Positions 1 through 4,627 of a stretch of DNA of 6,476 bases are shown here, piece after piece. The stretch covers positions 1 through 6,476 of the forward strand of contig JBBATK010000024.1 in NCBI GenBank assembly GCA_040398805.1, in the 5' to 3' direction. Each line of letters starts with the position of its first letter. The first letter of the stretch is position 1. Under the pieces are notes generated by a model. The model was not told the origin of the DNA, searched no databases, and was given only the letters and a program-made list of their open reading frames with translations. This stretch comes from JBBATK01 sp040398805. GTDB lineage: Bacteria; Bacteroidota; Ignavibacteria; Kapaibacteriales; NICIL-2. The position numbers were made by a program, and so were the translations under genes.

Positions 1-14
1 TTCCAAACGTCCTA

Positions 15-54
15 CCCCGCTTGCTTCTCGACTTCGCTCGAAGACCTCGCGGGG
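15..54. repeat. Nested inverted repeat in the left intergenic stretch
   Basis: CCCCGC at 15-20 is complementary to GCGGGG at 49-54, and inside it CTTCG (32-36) faces CGAAG (39-43) across a 2-base gap. Together they could fold into an imperfect hairpin on either strand. It lies beyond the 3' end of the leftward gene pair, where a terminator or a REP-like element would be expected. Neither side has a clear T-run, so a classical intrinsic terminator is not well supported. A second short inverted repeat, CTCGC-TGA-GCGAG at 115-127, lies closer to the stop codon and also lacks a T-run. Confidence 0.35.
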
Positions 55-94
55 AGAGCAACCTCGCGGGGAGAGCAACCTCGCGGGGATAGAC
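44..94. repeat. 17-bp tandem repeat, about 2.8 copies
   Basis: The unit acctcgcggggagagca occurs exactly at 44-60 and 61-77. A third copy at 78-94 matches for its first 12 bases and 14 of 17 overall. It lies in the gene-free stretch beyond the stop codon of the anti-sigma-like gene, so it does not encode protein in the annotated genes. Only two and a bit units are present and there is no spacer, so this is a simple tandem duplication and not a CRISPR array. Function unknown; it could be replication slippage or part of a dispersed intergenic repeat. Confidence 0.85.
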
Positions 95-144
95 GGCGCT
101 ATTACGCAAGGGACCTCGCTGAGCGAGAATTGATGAGGGGATGG

Positions 145-1236
145 TTACAGACCCATTGACAAGCGAAGGAAGGGTTGCGGCAGAATGAGGAGCGTGGACC
201 GACGAAGGTCGGCGGCGCCGACCATGCGTACGCCGGCATCGAGAGAGGTATGGCCAAGGTAGACCATGGGCACGGAGGCATCGGCGACCAGGAGAGGTCC
301 GACGGATGCCATGCCGATGGCGACCGACGCATGAACGTCGCGATCGAGCAGCGAAACGCCAAGAGGTCCTTCCAGTCCGACGAGAGCGAATGGCATCTGT
401 CGTTGTCGTTCGTCCTGCCGCTCCACACCATTCGTGTACACGGACGCCGTCATGCGTGCTATCATCAACCCCGATTCGATGAAGAAGGGCTCGTCCTTCC
501 CTGCCACCCTATACCGCACACCGGCACCGGACGACGAGAGAATGGCGCTGAGCACGCCGTTCATACCGACATCATGTGGCATGAAGGTTCCCGACCGCAC
601 CGCGTCCATCGTCGAAAGGGGCGCAGGATTCCATCCCCACGTCCGTGACGCGAACGGAGCTACCGATACGTCGAGCTCCTCCGGCACGGTCGTGTGGGTG
701 CCGCTGAACGATGTGGATGCGAATACCGTCGTCTCGTGCGGAGTATCCACCGAAACGACACGCAAAGGGGATGACGCCACCATGTGCGTCGCTTCTTCGG
801 GCGTCGGCGCGGTGACGACGGTGTTCGAGACGACGTTGTTCATGACCACGTCGGTGGCACCTGCGCTATCACGGGCATCGGAAGCAGCGACCGGAGCAGC
901 GGCGAAGTGACGTTCCTTCACGAACTCGAATCGATTGACCGCCACCGTCAGCAGAAGTACGCCGAAAGCCACCATTCGTGCCGTGCTTCTCATGCCCGAC
1001 CCTGATGGTGTCGGCGCATTCGCGGAAACGGCTTCGAGGACGGCGTTTCGCAACGAAGCGGGCGGCTCGATGCTGAACGTATCTTCCACGATCGCCATGT
1101 CAAGACGGGTCTCGTTCTCGAGCACCTCGGCAACGTGCGGATCGCGAGCCACATCCTCCAGGAAGGCGGCGCGCTCGTGATCATTCAATTCTCCATCCAG
1201 ATACCTCTGGACGAGTATGCGCATGCTTGCATTCAT
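145..1236 (-). CDS. Membrane-anchored anti-sigma-factor-like protein with barrel-like C-terminal region
   Basis: Likely binds and restrains the ECF sigma factor encoded just upstream. The 363-residue product has three parts. Residues 1-70 form a helical cytoplasmic head containing RYLDGELNDHERAAFLEDVA, the sequence style of anti-sigma N-terminal domains. There is no HxxxCxxC zinc motif, and in fact no cysteine anywhere. A single hydrophobic segment lies at about 86-101. A long extracytoplasmic part follows: a Ser/Thr/Val/Ala-rich, low-complexity stretch (110-200), then from about 228 alternating beta-strand-like segments (GVRYRV, FFIESGLMIARM, MPFALVGLEG, HASVAIGMASVG, DAGVRMVG, PFLRLSMGL) resembling outer-membrane barrel strands. 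The first ATG is chosen because it overlaps the sigma stop codon as ATGA and has a strong Shine-Dalgarno; a second ATG four codons in is possible. The anti-sigma role rests on context plus the head region; the role of the tail is unknown. A plain hypothetical membrane protein is the alternative. Confidence 0.75.
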   Translation of the reverse strand: MNASMRILVQRYLDGELNDHERAAFLEDVARDPHVAEVLENETRLDMAIVEDTFSIEPPASLRNAVLEAVSANAPTPSGSGMRSTARMVAFGVLLLTVAVNRFEFVKERHFAAAPVAASDARDSAGATDVVMNNVVSNTVVTAPTPEEATHMVASSPLRVVSVDTPHETTVFASTSFSGTHTTVPEELDVSVAPFASRTWGWNPAPLSTMDAVRSGTFMPHDVGMNGVLSAILSSSGAGVRYRVAGKDEPFFIESGLMIARMTASVYTNGVERQDERQRQMPFALVGLEGPLGVSLLDRDVHASVAIGMASVGPLLVADASVPMVYLGHTSLDAGVRMVGAADLRRSTLLILPQPFLRLSMGL

Positions 1237-1793
1237 CGCTTCGCCTCCCCTGCCAGATGAGCGAGCTTCAGACGAAGGATGGCCTTGGCGCGTTGGACGC
1301 GCATGCGCACCGTGCCGGAAGATTCCTTGACCAGTCCGGCGATGTCGTCGTAGGAAAGACCGTCGTAATACCGCAGCACGAACGCATCGCGCAGGATGAG
1401 CGGCAGTGACAGCACGACGCCTTCAAGCTGCGGTGCGATGTCGGCACTGAAGATGTGGGGATACGGGTCGCTGACGACGTGAGAATCCTCGATGTCCACA
1501 AGGTCCTTACGGTCACGGCGCATGTTGAGGACACGCTGCCTGGCGATCATCAGGCAGAACGGCAGGGGGTCGACGATACGGTTGCCTTTGCACAGATGCT
1601 TATGGACATTGATGAAGGTCTCCTGTGACACATCCGCTGCATCGTTGGCACATCCGGTCATCCGCAGAGCGTAGACATACACGGGTCGGCTGAGCGCGTC
1701 GTAGAACGAGGCGAACGCCGCATCACGCGATGCGGGATCGTTGATCCGCTCCAAGAGAGCGGGATCGAATGCGACCGTGGAAGAACCTGCCAT
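1233..1793 (-). CDS. ECF-type RNA polymerase sigma-70 factor
   Basis: Directs RNA polymerase to a specific promoter set, normally held inactive by a partner anti-sigma factor. The 186-residue product has the two-domain ECF layout. Region 2 spans about 25-98, with the core-binding stretch DAADVSQETFINVHK (51-65) and the helix PFCLMIARQRVLNMRRDRK (78-96) matching the typical W/F-L-x-x-IARNR-x-x-D-x-x-RR pattern. Region 4 spans about 125-180, with LRDAFVLRYYDGLSYDDIA followed by the helix-turn-helix containing SSGTVRMRVQRAKAIL. There is no long region 3 and no C-terminal extension. The stop overlaps the start of the anti-sigma-like gene as ATGA. The ATG at 1793 is used; a GTG at 1808 would add five residues (MFSST). 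Neither has a convincing Shine-Dalgarno, so the start is uncertain by that much. The gene is divergent from the secreted-protein operon, so autoregulation and control of that operon are both plausible but not shown. Confidence 0.93.
   Translation of the reverse strand: MAGSSTVAFDPALLERINDPASRDAAFASFYDALSRPVYVYALRMTGCANDAADVSQETFINVHKHLCKGNRIVDPLPFCLMIARQRVLNMRRDRKDLVDIEDSHVVSDPYPHIFSADIAPQLEGVVLSLPLILRDAFVLRYYDGLSYDDIAGLVKESSGTVRMRVQRAKAILRLKLAHLAGEAKR
1244..1251 (-). promoter_or_regulatory. Shine-Dalgarno of the anti-sigma-like gene
   Basis: On the minus strand AGGGGAGG lies 7 bases before the ATG at 1236, inside the last codons of the sigma factor gene. It supports that start and indicates that the anti-sigma protein is made by ribosomes arriving from, or reloading at, the sigma stop codon, a common way of keeping the pair in balance. 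Confidence 0.7.
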
Positions 1794-1820
1794 AGTACTT
1801 GAGAACACACCGGACCGGTG

Positions 1821-1850
1821 ATTATGTCACAAGATTTTTTTTTGTGACAT
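1821..1850 (-). promoter_or_regulatory. Candidate promoter of the sigma/anti-sigma pair
   Basis: On the minus strand CATAAT (RC of 1821-1826; 5 of 6 to TATAAT) lies 18 bases after ATGTCA (RC of 1845-1850; 4 of 6 to TTGACA). A transcript starting about 7 bases on would give a leader of roughly 20 nt before the ATG at 1793 and almost none before the GTG at 1808, a mild argument for the ATG. Promoters in FCB bacteria often depart from this consensus and the spacing is slightly long, so the call is weak. Confidence 0.25.
1824..1850. promoter_or_regulatory. Perfect 9-bp inverted repeat around a T-run; possible operator
   Basis: ATGTCACAA at 1824-1832 is repeated as its exact complement TTGTGACAT at 1842-1850, with a 9-base spacer gattttttt. 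With the adjoining TT the T-run is nine bases (1835-1843). It sits between the divergent start codons, and its arms fall on the candidate -35 and -10 of the sigma gene, a position suited to a dimeric repressor. The half-sites point outward relative to a CRP site (TGTGA-N6-TCACA), so a CRP/FNR site is not supported. As RNA it would fold into an AT-rich 9-bp stem. The binding protein cannot be named from the sequence. Confidence 0.5.
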
Positions 1851-1882
1851 CCCGCGCGCCGTCGGGTGTATGGGAAACTCGG

Positions 1883-1964
1883 ACGCTTGTCACGTCCGGT
1901 GTCGCTCCGTGAAACGCTGCCTTGTGCGAAGATACTCCGACATCGGTCACGCTTGGCACGTACG
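1883..1964. repeat. 16-bp imperfect direct repeat in the divergent control region
   Basis: acgcttgtcacgtccg at 1883-1898 and acgcttggcacgtacg at 1949-1964 match at 14 of 16 bases, with starts 66 bp apart (about six helical turns). Both are upstream of the start of the T9SS cargo gene and share the core cgctt-g-cacgt. The first copy also contains TTGTCAC, close to the half-site of the nearby inverted repeat. Paired activator or repressor sites for the rightward operon are one explanation; chance is another, since the two copies are not identical. Confidence 0.4.
1910..1937 (+). promoter_or_regulatory. Weak candidate ECF-type promoter for the rightward operon
   Basis: TGAAAC at 1910-1915 equals the -35 used by several ECF sigma factors (for example Bacillus SigW/SigX/SigM). 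The expected -10 position about 16 bases on reads ATACTC, not CGTA or CGTC, so the match is one-sided. A second partial candidate, GGAAAC at 1873-1878, has CGTC at 1893-1896 but with only 14 bases between. Listed because the divergent ECF gene makes such a site plausible. No clear housekeeping promoter was seen in 1851-1999. Confidence 0.15.
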
Positions 1965-1999
1965 CGCGAAACATCATCATCCACTTTAGGGATCCGCCC

Positions 2000-4627
2000 A
2001 TGCAAGTGAAGACCATCCTCGTGTCTATCGGTTTCTTTCTCATCCTTGCCGGCCCTGCATGGGGTCAGCAACCGCTGGAGGTGCAATGGACCACCTATTT
2101 GGGGGGCTCGGGAAAAGACGAAGCCAGGGATGTCGTCGTGGACGAGAACGATAACGTCTACGTCTGCGGCGTTTTCGAAAGTCCGGACTTTCCCAGACCC
2201 CGTAATGTCCCGACCTCCTTCGACACGACGGGTCCGGGCGGCTACCTGGCCAGTTTCAGTCCTCAAGGTGAACTTTTGTGGTTACAGTATTTCAGCTGCG
2301 TCCGACCCCATGCACTGGCCATCACGAAGAACAACATCCTCGTCATGGCAGGTAGCACCCCCGTAGAGTGCGGTGGTGTCAATGGCATTATCGGATTGTT
2401 CACACTTGCCGGCGAGCGGGCCGGAAGGTCGTACGCGTTCCAGGGATCCAAAGGTAGCATCATCACGTGCGTCGACGCCGGTTACCGGACCTCGGCGACC
2501 GAAGAATACATCTACGTGGCGGGCATCACGGAGTCGCAAGACCTAGATGTCGTCAATGCGCCGCAACCCGTCTACGGAGGAGACGGAACATCCGGCGAGG
2601 GTGCGGGAGACGGCTTTGTCGCACGGCTCCGCATCACTGCCATCGCGGGTGTCCTTGAAGCACGTCCGGAGGTCATCACGTATTACGGTGGACGGTATCT
2701 GGACGAGATTCTCGCCCTTCGTGTCGACCTGTTTCGTAAGATCATCTACATCGGCGGTCGGACCCGGTCGGACAACCTGCCGGGTCCGGGCGTCATCCAA
2801 CCCAACCGCCTCGGGACGCCGACCGACAACGACGGCTTTGTCGCCTGCCTCGATGCATCCAGCCTGATATGCCAATGGAAAACCTATCTGGGAGGAACAG
2901 GCGATGAGACGGTCCACGGTCTGCAACCCGGAGGATTTACCATACCCGGAGGTGACTTTGTACCAGGTGTGCGCGTCTGCGGCGTCTACTCGAACGGCGT
3001 TTTCCCCTATCCCGGAAAACCAGGAAATTCTTTCTATGCATTTAACGGCGGCACCGAATTCGGGGGCGATGCATTCTACCTTGAGATTAGCAGCGGAATC
3101 GCCGCGCCGGATATTCTCCTGTGCACGAGTGTAGGTTCTCCGGGTGACGATGTGGCCTATAGCTTCCCCCGCAAAGAAGATGCGGAAGACCGCTGTATCC
3201 TCTTCTCGAACGGATTGGTCACATCGAGCGGTATCCAGAAGTCCGCCGCATTCATGTTCGCCAGCAAACCGAATCTCACCTATGTCCGCGTCTACGACGG
3301 GAACGGCGAGGAGAATCTCCTCAGTCAGGACCAGGCACGCTTCGGCTTCGGCGGATTCGAAGCCGGTCCCTCGTCACGGTACTTCTGCGGTAACACCACC
3401 AGCACGGATCTTCCAGGACGTAATGCGGCGGGTCCGATATTCCAACGCAGCCTGGCAGGAGATCAAGACGGGTACATCGTCAAACTCGGCTGCGGATCGC
3501 AGAGCTCTCGCATCGTCGCGTCATCGCTGACGTTGTGCTCGACGTCGGACACCATCTCGCTTTCGCTGACTCCGGTTCAGGACTCCGTCCGTTGGAACGA
3601 TGGATCGCGCACTTCATTCCGCTTCATCACGTCGCCCGGCACCTACAGTCTTCAGTACACCACCGCCGCAGGATGCCTCTTCGTCGATACGGTGATCATT
3701 CGTCAGGGTCTCGTTCCCACCGGTACGCTCACACCGTCGGACACCGTCGTGTTCTGCGATACCGCCGACGTGCTCATCAACGTCCAGGGCAGTAACATCG
3801 CGAGCATCGTGTGGTCCGGCGGCACTCCGGTGGATGCGAAGACCGTCAGAGTGACGACTCCCGGCAGGTATTGGGCTTCACTCGTGTCGCCCGAAGGCTG
3901 TACCGCGACCACCGACACCCTTACCGTGGAATCGAAGAGGGCGGGCATCGGTACCACCGTGGTCGCCGACGTACTGAACGCCGGCGACATCGACATCGGT
4001 GATACCCTGCTCGTGGCCTTGCGCCTGAAGCTCGCACCCGGTGACTCTCTCGACACCTTCCCGGTGGATTGGTCGATGCGTCTTCGTTTCGATCGGACCG
4101 CCCTCTTCCCTGTCGCACCATTGCCCCTCGGTACCATCGACGATTCCAGCCGTCGCATCGACCTTTTCGGAAAGCGCGCTACCGGTAGCGATACTCTTGC
4201 CATCGTTTCGTTCCGCGTTGCCCTCGGGGATACCGACAGTGTCACCATCGACATCGACAGCGTCTCCTTCGAACCGTGCTCCGTCGTCCTGCCGTCCCTC
4301 CGCTCACACGTGCGTATCGCCGGCATCTGCCAGGCGGGAGGCGCCAAGCGCCTCATCGCCGGTGTTCAGCCGCGCCTTGTGGCTCTCGTGGCACCGAACC
4401 CCGTCCCGGGTGCCGGAGCTACCGCGGGAGCAATCGGTGATGCCATGTACAATGCGGAAGCGAGGGTGGTGGACTTGCTCGGACAGACCGTGATGCTTGA
4501 GCGCGTGCAAAGCTCGGACTCGTCCGCGCGATGGTCCATACCCGCCTCGCTGCCGGCGGGCGCGTATATCCTCGTCGTTCAGAACGCCGAAAGTGTTTCA
4601 ACCGTCCGCTTCGAGGTGGTACGATGA
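2000..4627 (+). CDS. Secreted SBBP-type beta-propeller protein with T9SS type A sorting domain
   Basis: Predicted cell-surface or secreted protein exported by Sec and then the type IX system. The 875 residues read as follows. A signal peptide (MQVK, hydrophobic core 5-18, likely cut after WG at 22) is followed by a propeller (about 28-495) with seven blade-like motifs near 53, 113, 170, 249, 325, 399 and 461, typified by VYVCGVFESPDFP, preceded in several blades by TYLGG or YYGG (SBBP style). Two Ig-like modules (about 505-568 and 578-643) each hold a W-x-x-G and a PG-x-Y-x(8)-GC-x(3)-DT pattern. A cohesin-like beta domain (about 650-775) contains GDTLLVALRLKL and DTLAIVSFRVAL. The sorting domain (793-875) shows VAPNPVPG, VVDLLGQTV, LPAGAYILVV and FEVVR. 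The start at 2000 is preferred over the in-frame ATG at 1922 because it begins the signal peptide and follows AGGG at 1988-1991. No catalytic motif is seen; adhesion or ligand binding is a guess. It overlaps the next gene by ATGA. Confidence 0.9.
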   Translation: MQVKTILVSIGFFLILAGPAWGQQPLEVQWTTYLGGSGKDEARDVVVDENDNVYVCGVFESPDFPRPRNVPTSFDTTGPGGYLASFSPQGELLWLQYFSCVRPHALAITKNNILVMAGSTPVECGGVNGIIGLFTLAGERAGRSYAFQGSKGSIITCVDAGYRTSATEEYIYVAGITESQDLDVVNAPQPVYGGDGTSGEGAGDGFVARLRITAIAGVLEARPEVITYYGGRYLDEILALRVDLFRKIIYIGGRTRSDNLPGPGVIQPNRLGTPTDNDGFVACLDASSLICQWKTYLGGTGDETVHGLQPGGFTIPGGDFVPGVRVCGVYSNGVFPYPGKPGNSFYAFNGGTEFGGDAFYLEISSGIAAPDILLCTSVGSPGDDVAYSFPRKEDAEDRCILFSNGLVTSSGIQKSAAFMFASKPNLTYVRVYDGNGEENLLSQDQARFGFGGFEAGPSSRYFCGNTTSTDLPGRNAAGPIFQRSLAGDQDGYIVKLGCGSQSSRIVASSLTLCSTSDTISLSLTPVQDSVRWNDGSRTSFRFITSPGTYSLQYTTAAGCLFVDTVIIRQGLVPTGTLTPSDTVVFCDTADVLINVQGSNIASIVWSGGTPVDAKTVRVTTPGRYWASLVSPEGCTATTDTLTVESKRAGIGTTVVADVLNAGDIDIGDTLLVALRLKLAPGDSLDTFPVDWSMRLRFDRTALFPVAPLPLGTIDDSSRRIDLFGKRATGSDTLAIVSFRVALGDTDSVTIDIDSVSFEPCSVVLPSLRSHVRIAGICQAGGAKRLIAGVQPRLVALVAPNPVPGAGATAGAIGDAMYNAEARVVDLLGQTVMLERVQSSDSSARWSIPASLPAGAYILVVQNAESVSTVRFEVVR
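4613..4619 (+). promoter_or_regulatory. Shine-Dalgarno of the OmpA-like gene, inside the preceding gene
   Basis: GAGGTGG lies in the last codons (encoding part of FEVVR) of the T9SS cargo gene, with GAGG ending 7 bases before the ATG at 4624. It fixes that ATG as the start of the OmpA-like protein against the in-frame upstream ATG at 4531. With the ATGA overlap it indicates translational coupling. Confidence 0.65.

Noticed and set aside
44..94. CRISPR array
   Set aside because: The copies are directly adjacent with no unique spacers, and there are fewer than three full units.
175..910. Plus-strand open frames opposite the anti-sigma-like gene (175-648 and 434-910)
   Set aside because: Their products are compositionally odd and show no family features. 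They are antisense shadows of a GC-rich gene that has good domain and context evidence.
1824..1850. CRP/FNR-type binding site
   Set aside because: TGTGA and TCACA occur, but in the outward arrangement and with the wrong spacing for the TGTGA-N6-TCACA consensus.
1833..1850. Intrinsic terminator in the divergent gap
   Set aside because: The T-run lies in the loop of the inverted repeat, not after the stem, and no gene ends there on either strand.
1922..1999. In-frame ATG giving a 26-residue longer secreted protein
   Set aside because: It would bury the clear signal peptide (MQVKTILVSIGFFLILAG) behind a non-hydrophobic extension. The start at 2000 has a usable AGGG upstream.
3703..4356. Long minus-strand open frame inside the secreted-protein gene
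   Set aside because: Arg/Ser/Pro-rich shadow product without recognisable motifs. The plus-strand frame has continuous domain matches over the same bases.
4531..4623. In-frame ATG giving a 31-residue longer OmpA-like protein
   Set aside because: The extension is Arg-rich, overlaps the sorting domain of the previous gene, and hides the signal peptide. The ATG at 4624 has a Shine-Dalgarno and the typical ATGA overlap.
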